From Plantago ovata (lineage: Eukaryota > Streptophyta > Magnoliopsida > Lamiales > Plantaginaceae): a stretch of DNA of 64,000 nucleotides. Position 1 is the first letter of the stretch, and every line of letters begins with the position of its first letter. The stretch covers positions 109,917,397 through 109,981,396 of the forward strand of contig CM051456.1 of the NCBI GenBank assembly GCA_028274465.1. Reading direction: 5' to 3'. The translations under genes and the position numbers were made by a program. Below are positions 49,768 to 59,509 of the stretch, piece after piece. The notes beneath the pieces are model-generated. The model was not told where the DNA came from. It saw only the letters and a program-made list of their open reading frames with translations, and did not search any database.

Positions 49768-51261
49768 TCAATGTCCTGCTTTGTTGTTATTTAGAAGACG
49801 ATTGCGTTCATTGGTAGAGTAGGGCGTGTAACATGATGTCACATTCAATAGATTCTTCACGGCTGCTTGTCCACTCTTGGGAAAGACATTTTTAAAGCTC
49901 CTCTTCTTTTTGCTCTCCCCTTGACTTGCTTGCTGCTGGTAGATGAGTCCTGCAAGTTGGCATTTTATCTAGTGTGAAGACTGAAGTACATTTCAAGTAA
50001 TCCTGTATATATTTTGTTAATCTATCAACCTTCTTGTTCTCGTATCTTCCCAATAAGATATTGCAGGTCGTTGCATATCCTATACACAGGATAGAAAATC
50101 TATCCTATAATGGTGCCATGTTATCTCACCAAAATAGACAAGGGATTTCAAATTTCTTATACTCTGACCTGGCGGTGATACGTTGGATAGAAAGCTCAGT
50201 AAGTGTCTTGTTTATGTTCTTTCTTTTCTCTTCACCGTACAAAGTCCTACTGTGGCTAACCACATATTAATGTGAACTAAGCTTCAAATATGTTAAATAA
50301 TCGAAAAACTCTCCCATGCTAGCTAGCAAACTAGAATCCTTGGCTTCTGTTAGTTTTGACTTTTGATTATTGTTCTATCTGTTAGTGCATACAGAGTATC
50401 ATATTACTTGTGCCTATATACATGTGTGTATTATGGTGTGGAGTGTTTTCTTGCATGATTATTACCTCTGGTGTCCTGGCATCATCACAGGGAGCTTTAG
50501 TACTTCTGATATCATCAACTTGACCTGCATCACATTAACTTCTTAATCAACAGGCATCACTGCAATATATCTCCATAATTCTTGAAAAATTATTGCCAAG
50601 ACCAGGTCTATGTAAGACCATGATGCTTGAAATGTGAAAACATTCCTAGCTACAGAGGGTTGGTGATTCAAAATCAAATAGACCAGGTCTACATATATAT
50701 ATAAGAACTTCTATGCAATTGAGATTTCTCACCAGTAACAGTGTCATCCCCGTTATCGTTGAAATATACTCGAAAGCTAGGTGATCCTGGAAATGCATCA
50801 CTATCCCGATTGCCTATCATTCTTTCATCATTTTCATCATCATAGCCATCACAATCGTCGTCATCGAAATCTTTGAACTCATCCTCCTCCGTGTCCTCAT
50901 CATTTGCCTTCACTTTGGCTTCCAAGGCTTCTTCCTTAGACCTTTCATTCTTCATGTGGGGTGCCTCATATAACTTCGGCCCCTCATGTTTATTGCTAGG
51001 AGTAATGGTGTTTACGTGAGTCATTGGTGTTGTTTTAATAACATCATCATGGCATTGCTGAGATGATGCAGATGCATTGTCATTATCATTTCGTTCTTGC
51101 GCAAGGAGTTCTTTCTTTGAATTTGAAACGTTGGTGGCATCATCCTTCAACCGATTGTGTCTGCGGGCCGTAAACTCTTCTATTCGTTGGAGGAAGACTG
51201 GTCGGAACCTGGCTGGCAATGTCACGCCATTGGTGTCTGATTTAGAAGCACCAGACCCCAT
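49768..51261 (-). CDS. Acidic plant protein with predicted N-myristoylation, three exons, 262 aa, function unknown
   Basis: Exons (-): 51261-50733, 50524-50466 and 49968-49768; 789 nt, closed frame, GT/AG introns. It starts MGSGASKSD, a good N-myristoylation signal (Gly2, Ser at the usual position), suggesting membrane attachment. A basic helix RPVFLQRIEEFTARRHNRLK follows at about residues 19-38. A Glu/Asp-rich stretch (DEDTEEDEFKDFDDDD) lies at about 120-140, then a conserved-looking DAFPGSPSFRVYF near 155-168. The C-terminal exon is basic (SKKKRSFKNVFPKSG) and ends in NNNKAGH. The layout is reminiscent of uncharacterised plant MG-start, PGSPSFR proteins, but I cannot give a name. No frame errors. 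Confidence 0.78.
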
Positions 51262-51269
51262 TATTTGGT

Positions 51270-52358
51270 AATATTGTAGAAAACCTTATTCAACATGTAT
51301 TGATTTCCAGGCAAGAAAACAGAATCTTAATCTTCAAATGATGAGACCACTCAAATCAAGGATATTTTAGTACAATTGCTCAGAAGGATTGATGGAGGTC
51401 TTGTTCAAAGATTGAGATTTTGTTCTTGCTGTGGTAAATTTCCTTTGATATTAGGATTTTTGTTGAATGGATGTTTTCTTTTCACAATTGATGAAAAGTT
51501 TACTTGAAAACATTTTGAGGAGAAAGGTGCTATTATTCAGGAAAATGAGCATACCCAAAAATTTTGCAACTTAAATTGCATTAAGAGTTCTAGAATATGT
51601 TTCTTGATTTAGTTAAATGAGAGAGAGGCCAGGAACTATTTTCTTAACAAAATATTGCTACCAAATTTGACCACCATTCATTCTTTCATTTTTAGTTTGA
51701 CCAATGGTATTCCTGTAGGGTTCTTTAAACCCCCTTCTTTGATTCCCTAAAATTTGAAGACATTATGTGATGATTCTCCAAGGGAATCTCTCAAAATCTG
51801 CTATACTCATGGTCTATCATGGACTACCACTGGAAATGATAGACCATTTATTCTTTATAATCAATCGGAAACACGTGGTTAGGTGTGTAATCAGAGTCCC
51901 ACATTTATAACACGATGGAAGAAGATCGTTATAACATATAGGTAGTCATTATTTCAATTCTCAATTAGTTTGAGAACTTTCTAGGAACAGCCTAAAATCT
52001 AAAGTGCTAGGAATTTACCAATATGATGACATGCATGCTTCGACATTCATTTATCATGTTTCAATCAAATTATTTGAGCTCCTTTACCATTTTAGAGATT
52101 GATTCCTTGAGTCCTCATTTGTCACTTTAGAGATTGATTCCTTTAATTAGAATCAGGAAAATAACTGAAGATGTTACACTATTTTTCTACTTGAGATTCG
52201 AAAATTCACACGATTGTTGTACATAGTACATACTATAAGATGCTTCAGTACATTACAAGGAGTTCATCTGATTAAAAGCAATTAATAGAAATTTGAAACT
52301 CTCAATCAATAGGAGTTGAAAGGTACTTAGATGCATACACAGATACACTACACACACA
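51270..52358. other. Intergenic, no gene seen
   Basis: AT-rich sequence with no conserved motif. It should contain the promoter of the minus-strand gene starting at 51261 and the 3' UTR of the NAC gene ending at 52359. Confidence 0.5.
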
Positions 52359-53253
52359 TTAGAAATTTTGACTACTTGTTTCACCAGTAGCCATTCCTGA
52401 AGACACCTCAGTGAGAGCACTATAATCATAATTATAACAAGAAGTAGATGAAGCAGAACATGAATCTGCATCATTCAACATGTAAGTATCATCATTTCTG
52501 ATCCCACCATTACCACCAGCTTCATCTTCTCTACTTTCTTCCATGACATGACACATAATCCAACTTCCTATTTGAACCAGTGGTCCCTGCATAGAGAGAG
52601 AACTAAACATTTACGATACTATACGTTCATCAACTCAAGACTAGCGTTGACTCAATGAGTTGTTTAGTGTAATTAAGAATGTAGCAGTGCACTGAAAGTT
52701 ATACCTTAGGATTCTTTTTGTGCTGACTGTTAGAGTTGCTGTTCTCTGAAGTAGTAATGCAGTAAACATGCATTATCCAATCAGTTCTACAAGAACCATT
52801 GTAAAACGCCATAGTCCTCTTTATGCCAACTAAGGGCAATTTTTTCCTACAAATAATCTGTTCATCTGAACCAACGACCTTCCATTGACCTCCACAGGTT
52901 GCTCCACTTATTTGATTCACATGTCGAATATCCTTGGCTCCTGTGTTGCTAAAGAAGTACTTGTCCTGCTCCGCATCACCTATTCATGCAAAGTGAAGGC
53001 CATGACTGTCACTTATGAAGAGGTGAAATAGCTCATCAAGAACGACAAATATGAGTGAACATGACAAACCTGGCAAATTCCATGGATCAAAACTGAAAAT
53101 GCTGATTTCTGGGATGACTGAAGATGGCAGTGGATGCGAAAATACTTTACGTGCCAAGTACTGGAAGACAATTTCTTCGTCTGTGGGCTGGAACCGGAAG
53201 CCAGGTGGTAGTTTACCCTTTCCATCTCTAACAAACTTTATCACCTTGTCCAT
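52359..53253 (-). CDS. Divergent NAC-domain protein, three exons, 228 aa
   Basis: Exons (-): 53253-53070, 52979-52705 and 52586-52359; 687 nt, closed frame, GT/AG introns at the usual NAC positions. Subdomain A is clear: KLPPGFRFQPTDEEIVFQYL. Subdomain B has the RKVFSHPLPSSVIPEI and FDPWNLPG blocks typical of NAC083/VNI2-like proteins, and DAEQDKYFFSN follows. In subdomains C and D the usual NRATxxGYWKATGxDK is replaced by GATCGGQWKVVGSDEQII, and WxMHEYRL by WIMHVYCI. The last exon is short, Ser/Asp-rich, and ends SSQNF. DNA binding could therefore be weak or altered (inference), while subdomain A may still dimerise. A promoter should lie above 53253. Confidence 0.85.
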
Positions 53254-53259
53254 TCTTTG

Positions 53260-54650
53260 TGTTATTGATTACCTAGTACTGGGAATATAATAAAAGTAAT
53301 AGTCACTTATGCTGAATCAGAATGTTGTCCAGGTGCAAATTAAACACATGCACAGATGGAAGAAATATAGAGCTTGTGGAGCTACTATTTATAGAATGAA
53401 GACTGATGACATGGAAACTGTGGTAATCTGGACCTTGTATTACTTGGTAGTTAAGAAAGAAATATTTTATCATTTAGGGGGTATATTGTGATATTCCGAA
53501 TTCCACATCTAATATGAACAGTAAATTAACTGTAAACACATTCTCACATGGTAATGGTATAAATAAATTTGAGTGAGGTAAGGTGAGGTCTCAAAGTGAA
53601 CAATAGCATACCGAGATGTGATCTGACCCATAGTCATTGATAACTTTGTTGGCTAAGGACGGGTTGAGTTGTTAATCATACTTGACCGTTCTATATTGTA
53701 CTTTAACATCAAATTACATTTTTCACACATTGTCCTTATTTTTCACAAATTTTCTATTTGTATGAACATATAAATGTGTACGTTTAATTTTCTGGAAGGA
53801 ATGTAATTAATATCATGTCCTAGAATGACGAGTCGAAGATAAATGCATCCTTCTTCTTCAGCAAAAGCGATTCAAGGTTCTCACTTCGACACGTTTTTTC
53901 TCCGCCATTTATAGTATAAGATTTCATATTTATTCTGTGACTCTTACCCTGAAGTAGATACTCTCATTCAAAGTTCAAACAAACAATATGTGCGCTGTAG
54001 GCTGGCATATTCTTACAAACTTGATAAGAGTATTAATAATATGATGTCATTATGATGAAATGAATCTAAATTGATTATTCTCAATCACTTTAGATCATAT
54101 GTGCATATCTGACGTTAAAGTTACAAGATCCACCTCTTTGATGAAATAAGATTCACATAATTAAAGAGTAAAATCTGAGGTACCATTTTTCTTGGTTTAT
54201 CTTGGAAAAACAAAAACTTGGGTGCATGAAAGCAAAAAAGAAGCATGTTAAAAGCATTGTGCTTTCTGGGAAAGTAAATTTGTTGATCAAAAGAGTTGAA
54301 GGTGGAAATTGACTATGTATTGGATATAGGAGCTAGCTGCTACTTTACTTCATCAAGAAGATGTTGTTTTTGTTGCTCAATAGTATTAGTTAAATTGTGG
54401 TGTGTTAAAAGTCATAAAGTCAGCTTATCACAAATGAAAAGCCAAACACATGCCAGATGCAATTCACATATAACATACGGTTGCCAAAAGTTAGAACCCA
54501 ATTATGACCCATGCATGCCCACTCTGTTTTTTCCCTTTTTCTTCCTTCTTTTGTGATTCGGAGTTTTCTTCGCATTCTACATCAGTTTTAAGAGCTACGA
54601 AGTAAAACAAGGCATGCACAGACCTGCTGAATAAAGTAATTTATTTCTCT
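53260..54650. other. Intergenic, no gene seen
   Basis: Low GC, scattered short frames without motif. The part nearest 53253 is the likely NAC promoter. Confidence 0.5.
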
Positions 54651-54659
54651 GGATCAGTA

Positions 54660-55130
54660 CTAAACTGGCGTTACCCTCGATCTGACTAACTCCTTAAGCA
54701 CTCCATCACAAAGTCTTGACAGTTGTTCAAACTTTTCATTCTGTGCATCAGTAACACAAGCATGTAAACTTGCAATGCAGGGGAATCTTTTCTAGCATTT
54801 CTGTGCTGTAAATGTCTCTCTTCTCTTGTTAAAGATTCAATAGTAATCTGTAATCTTAAATATATCCACTGCATTAAAATTGACAGAAATTCAACCTCTT
54901 CGGTGTTATCAAAACTGTTACTGATGGGCTGTGATTTTCCCCGGAGAATAAACGCGAACTATGGGCCCCGTAAACCTTCGCTAGACCTCGAGATGAAGTC
55001 TGGGATGCCTTCTGAACTGCAGAACTGGCTGGCCTGAGGGTCAGAACCTCCTAATAATACTCTGCACTGTGCTTCTCTTCTTGTTCTTCAGCCAGCTTCC
55101 ATATCTAACCCCATGTATGTTCATTCTACC
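54660..55130 (-). pseudogene. Degraded coding-like remnant of unknown origin
   Basis: Protein-like stretches appear in alternating frames on the minus strand, e.g. ASLHACVTDAQNEKFEQLSR (about 54700-54770), ITIESLTREERHLQHRNA (about 54790-54850) and SDPQASQFCSSEGIPDFISR (about 54970-55040). No single frame is open and no start is evident. It could be a gene fragment or another gene with base-calling errors. I cannot identify the family. Confidence 0.35.
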
Positions 55131-55315
55131 TTGAGGTCAAACCGGATTTTAGAGACGTTAATCGAAGGTGAATGTAAAGCCTGCCTTGTTAACATATAGT
55201 ATGAGAGTGCGAGTGAGTATAACAACTATATCATCAAAGTATATGTGATATTTCCAAGAATATTTCTTGAAAGTTATTCCCACAAAGAAGATCCAAAGCT
55301 ATACTTGTGAAGTAA

Positions 55316-55930
55316 TACTTTAGGAGGTTGTCCTAATGTTTTCCACCTTAGAATCGACCATTTTTATAGAAGTTGGGAAATCACATGACTTTGAATAATA
55401 ACTAGTTGCCAAGTGTCCACCCACAGCTGTGGTTGGTAGGTTTGATCTTGACAAAAATGGAAAAATGGGCTTAGCCCATATTCTTGTAAAAAAATATTTG
55501 TCTTTATTCTTATCCACTTGTTTTACGCATTTAGGTATTGTCATCACATCCGGGTACGCACATCGTCGTCCTTTATTCTCAAATGATGAACCTCGAATAT
55601 CGAACCTCGGAAGCATGTGACTCTCCAAGGTCCCCGGTATCAAGATTCCTCAAGGCACGCACCGTTTAGACCACGATTCCGAAGCTTAGGAACCCGATGG
55701 TGCATAGGTCTGTAATGTACCAATATCTCCGAGGGAGTCATCTACGTGGTATATTGGCATATATTGACACAGAAGTGCAACTAACGCGGATACTGAGCAT
55801 TGGAGGACCTGGGTCGCCTTAGCACGTGGACTAAGACGAACTTGACATATCAGGTACTAGTCATAAGACTCATAACAGAAAAATTCATATTACTTTCAGT
55901 TATGTATACCATTCACCAAGTAAAAATACA
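55316..55930 (-). other. Unclassified retroelement-like non-coding sequence
   Basis: Moderately GC-rich, low-repeat sequence beside a Cassandra-like remnant, including GATACCGGGGACCTTGGAGA and CGAGGTTCGATATTCGAGG on the minus strand. A 107-codon frame exists at 55320-55643 but has no motif. The texture resembles LTR sequence. No paired terminal repeat was found. Confidence 0.25.
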
Positions 55931-55941
55931 CCTACACCAAC

Positions 55942-56070
55942 TGTAAAACCCCGCCACTAATCGGCCGAAGGCTAGGCTGTTTGGGCCGACGCGGTTACTC
56001 ATCATGGGGCATCTCCGGGGTGATATGTAGGTCCAACAGACCAACACGTGTTCTAAGCACGATTAACTCT
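55942..56070 (-). mobile_element. Decayed Cassandra-like LTR end
   Basis: On the minus strand, TTAGAACACGTGTTGGTCTG and GGCCGATTAGTGG ... TTTTACA line up with the 3' third of the solo LTR at 15963-16255 (TTAGAACACGTGTTGGTCTA, GGCCCATTAGTGGG, GTTACA). The outer side shows CCAAC next to TGTAAAAC. The 5S-like part is not recognisable, so this is a fragment. Confidence 0.45.
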
Positions 56071-56249
56071 GTAGTGCACTTTATTGGTATGAGTAGCATT
56101 CTCAATCCATTTAACCCTGGGGGTTTACATTCACCCCTCTTAAATTGTGCAACATCCTCGTCGACGCGCCCTGTCCCGACTAACCATCCACCCCTTGCAG
56201 GAAGAAACCAATCTTTTATTTTCTAGTTTATCAGTCGTACTCTTCTCCG

Positions 56250-56386
56250 TTTGTTAGACGTGAATTTGCGCACCTTTTAGTGCATGATGTTTTTAGGATA
56301 GTTCATTTTGCCTTTTGCGAACCCTGATGTAACTTAATTGCTTTGGTTGAGTAATATATGATTTCTTATTCTCAAAAAATAAAACC
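56250..56386 (+). mobile_element. Probable LINE 3' end
   Basis: GTGCATGATGTTTTTAGGAT, then TGCCTTTTGCGAACCCTGAT, then AATATATGATTTCTTATTCTC and an A-rich tail. This is the usual end of plant LINE RNase H regions. Only about 130 bp is recognisable. Confidence 0.4.
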
Positions 56387-56399
56387 TATAAAAGGCTAA

Positions 56400-57360
56400 A
56401 CTACAGCCAGACTTCATTATAATATCTACTCTTTCCAAAAACAAATCTGGATGTCTTGCGGAGATGAATGTCATCATAGGCACCCTCCTGTTCCACATCT
56501 ATGCGGTCCATCGATTTTAGAACCAGTATCTCATAGAACAGCCTTGCGCTTTCTTTCTTTGTTTTCCAGACACTAACTGTGACAAGTTTAATACTTCCTC
56601 GTCATCCTGCCTCTTTTTGAGGTGGAAGTTTTTGCGCAGATAAGCTTCAGCGCAATCTTGTCCTTTGGGAATATCCAGCATTTTCCTGGTCATTAAAACT
56701 GGATAAGTCAACCTCCGCGGTATAGAACTCAGTATCTAGCTCCACTCCTTCGGTTGTATATGAGGCATTCTCCACTGTTTCAAGTGATCTCATGGACTCC
56801 GCAGGGTCTAATTCTGCAGCAACTGCTTCATTGTCATGCGAACTTGATGAGTTAAAGTGAGATTGTGAAACATGAGTCGCAGGAACAACTGGGGTATCTT
56901 CCGGTACCATCTGTGTCTCCTCCACAGCTTGTTCTTTGTCCTCATGAGCAATAGGAGATCTAGCTTCCATGTTACACCCCTGATTCTCATGTTCAACAGG
57001 AGAAGTGACATTATCATGATTTTCCAAAAGTCGTTCTGCACCAGTACTCTTTTTGCTTTCAAGAGAACACAGATGACAGATCAGTTGGGCCCATCTGTGT
57101 CTCCTCCACAGCTTGTTTTTTCTCCTCACGAGCAATAGGAGATCTAGCTTCCATGTTACACCCCTGATTCTCATGTTCAACAGGAGAAGTGACATTAACA
57201 TGATTTTCCAAATTTACTTGTCGTTCTGCACCAGCACTCCTTTTGTTTTCAAGAGAACACAGATCAATTGGGATATCTGTTCTGGAAATCAAAGGATCAG
57301 AGAAGCTCTGAGTGATACGGCAGAGTTTGCGAGCTCTCCAGGCCTGTAAATCAGTCACTG
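56400..57360 (-). pseudogene. Alpha-kleisin (Rad21/SCC1, SYN-like) cohesin gene fragment, tandem unit 1
   Basis: Read downward from an AG acceptor near 57350: AWRARKLCRITQSFSDPL, then two copies of a 184-bp coding repeat (each with SPVEHENQGCNMEARSPIA). Next come DTEFYTAEVD and NAGYSQRTR, then YLRKNFHLKKRQDDEE and LSQLVSGK. The C-terminal winged-helix block KESARLFYEILVLKSMDRID with VEQEGAYDDIHL follows. This is the Rad21/Rec8 C-terminal domain that binds the SMC1 head in cohesin. There is no N-terminal kleisin domain, a 7-bp insertion breaks the repeats (about 57072-57085), and the frame changes between QRTR and YLRKNF. The frame change also occurs in unit 2, so this is likely a true pseudogene fragment. 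Confidence 0.75.
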
Positions 57361-57499
57361 ATGGATCTTTTATGTATTATATTCCCCAGATTGTCTATCC
57401 AATTTTTTGAAACATGATTATGTTCACCTCCTGATTTCTGTTAACACAAATTGACTAACTTGCTGGGTTTCTGTATTCCTGTCAGGTTATCAGTAATAC

Positions 57500-58206
57500 T
57501 GCGCAGCGAATATAATGCGCAAAGAATCAGAAACTTGCAACAAGTTGAATAATCTAGTCAAGTCAGAATACTGCCAAATCAAAGTTCAGACAATAAATGC
57601 GCCCATAATTATCATGCACAACATCTTCAAAAGAAATGAGTCTCTCATAATGTTTCATGAGAGTAGAATGAAATATTCCCGTAATCATTCTTCTGGGTTT
57701 AGAACAATCTTTGAGTGGCTCGGCAGTGCATGCAGTCTCTTTGCAATGCTACTGCTCATAGAAGGGTATGCAAGAAGTATAGCTTTTCAAGAACTTTACC
57801 ATGCTTCAGAAAATATTCCAATAATTTGATTTCTTCTTCTTTCCCTTCAAATTCAAAACGCTCTATTTCCTTGAAGTGTAACTCCAAGCAAATTGATGGC
57901 TGTGTACCAAACAGTTCTCAAACTCTACAAAACTTCCTTCCTCTCTAAATTCCTGCCAATTACAAGTCGAGGCATATCACAATCATGTGCGTTTGCACAT
58001 AATAATTGACAATGATAATATGTAAGTGAATAAATGTAGTATTTATTAGCTTATTCATTGAGATAACTATTTTACCTTCTGAATTAGGAGCACAGTGTAG
58101 TAAACATGCCAATACATCCCATCCATTGTATCCCAGGTAATCAATTGACAACCAACTCAAACTCTTAAATGCTGGCAGTTGCAAAGAAGAGTAATGACTA
58201 ATGAAG
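57500..58206 (-). pseudogene. Truncated F-box/FBD 3' copy in tandem unit 1
   Basis: Matches the last two exons of the F-box gene: YSSLQLPAFKSLSWLSIDYL and NGWDVLACLLHCA (about 58081-58200), then the FBD exon region at 57515-57950 in broken frames. It lacks the F-box and LRR part. At 58206 it runs straight into the kleisin fragment of unit 2. Confidence 0.75.
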
Positions 58207-58207
58207 A

Positions 58208-59010
58208 GCCTTGCGCTTTCTTTCTTTGTTTTTCCAGACACTAACTGTGACAAGTTAAATACAACCTCGTCATCCTGCCTCTTTTTGAGGTGAAAGTTTT
58301 TGCGCAGATAAGCTTCAGCGCAATCTTGTCCTTTTGGGAATATCAAGCATTTCCCTGGCCATTAAAACTGGATGAGTCAACCTCCACGGTATAGAACTCT
58401 GTATCCAGCTCTACTCCTTCGGTTGTATATGAGGCATTCCCCACTGTTTCAAGTGATCTCATGGACTCCGCAGGGTCTAATTCTGCAGCAACTGCTTCAT
58501 TGTCATGCGATCTTGATGAGTTCATGTGATATTGCAAAACAGGAGTCGCAAGAGCAACTGGGGTATCTTCCGGTACCATCTGTGTCTCCTCCACAGCTTG
58601 TTCTTTGTCCTCATGAGCAATAGGAGATCTAGCTTCCATGTTACATGCACCCCTGATTCTCATGTTCAGCAGGAGAAGCGACATTATCATGATTTTCCAA
58701 AATTACTCGTCGTTCTGAACCAGTACTCCTTTTGCTTTCAAGAGAACACAGATCAGTTGGGTCCATCTGTGTTTCCTCCACAACTTGTTCTTTGTCCTCA
58801 CGAGCAATAGAAGATCTAGCTTCCATATTACACCCCTGATTCTGATCATATCAACAGGAGAAGTGACATTATCATGATTTTCCAAAATTACTTGTCGTTC
58901 TGCACTAGTACTCCTTTTGTTTTCAAGAGAACACAGATCAATTCGGAATCAAAGGATCCAAGAAGCTCTGAGTGATACGACAGAATTTTCGAGCTCTCCA
59001 GGCCTGTAAA
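58208..59010 (-). pseudogene. Alpha-kleisin fragment, tandem unit 2
   Basis: Same order as unit 1: AWRARKFCRITQSFLDPL (about 58940-59000), two 184-bp-type repeats (ENHDNV.SP, MEARS.IA), DTEFYTVEVD and YLRKNFHLKKRQDDE. It then stops at SGKTKKESARLF, where the duplication joint replaces the winged helix. A stop follows DPLIPN. Not functional. Confidence 0.72.
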
Positions 59011-59129
59011 TCAGTCACTGATGAATCTTTATGCATTATATTCCCCGGATTGTCTATCCAATTTTTTGAAACATGATTCTGTTAACAAAAACACAATTGT
59101 TTTGCGACTTTAAATCTAACGTGATTGAT

Positions 59130-59330
59130 TCATTGGTTCAGATACTGATAGGAATAACATCTACAGCATCGCAAAATGACTTGGAGAAAGTGACCAAGAT
59201 GATGTATGCGCAAATGGCAGGGTTTGCTTTCAGTGATAAGGTACGTCTTGTATCTTTTCCACCCCAGGAAGGAAAGAGCAAACCGTACAGCAGCGCAGCA
59301 GGGATGCTGATCTGGTCGACACATGCATAT
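59130..59330 (+). pseudogene. Fragment of an FtsH-type AAA protease gene
   Basis: The plus-strand frame reads [20 protein letters not shown], then [15 protein letters not shown] and SKPYSSA. This matches the peptidase-domain block of mitochondrial FtsH3/10-like proteases (family pattern [14 protein letters not shown] ... FSDKVGLLSFP ... KPYS). Nothing of the AAA module or the HEXXH zinc site is present. It is absent from tandem unit 1, so it was gained by unit 2 or lost from unit 1. Confidence 0.72.
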
Positions 59331-59509
59331 TATACCTTTTTAGCACTAACATATGAGTTGCTTATATTAAAGTTATCTTAAAGTCACCATTGAAAATAAA
59401 TAAGCTCGTTGCAAGGATCAGTGGATAAAGCACTTTCTCAATTTCGCAAAGAATCAGAAATTTACAACACGTCGAATAATCCAGACAAGTCAGAATACAG
59501 CAACAATCA

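Noticed and set aside
55320-55643. 107-codon frame on the minus strand
   Set aside because: No motif, and it lies in LTR-like non-coding sequence.
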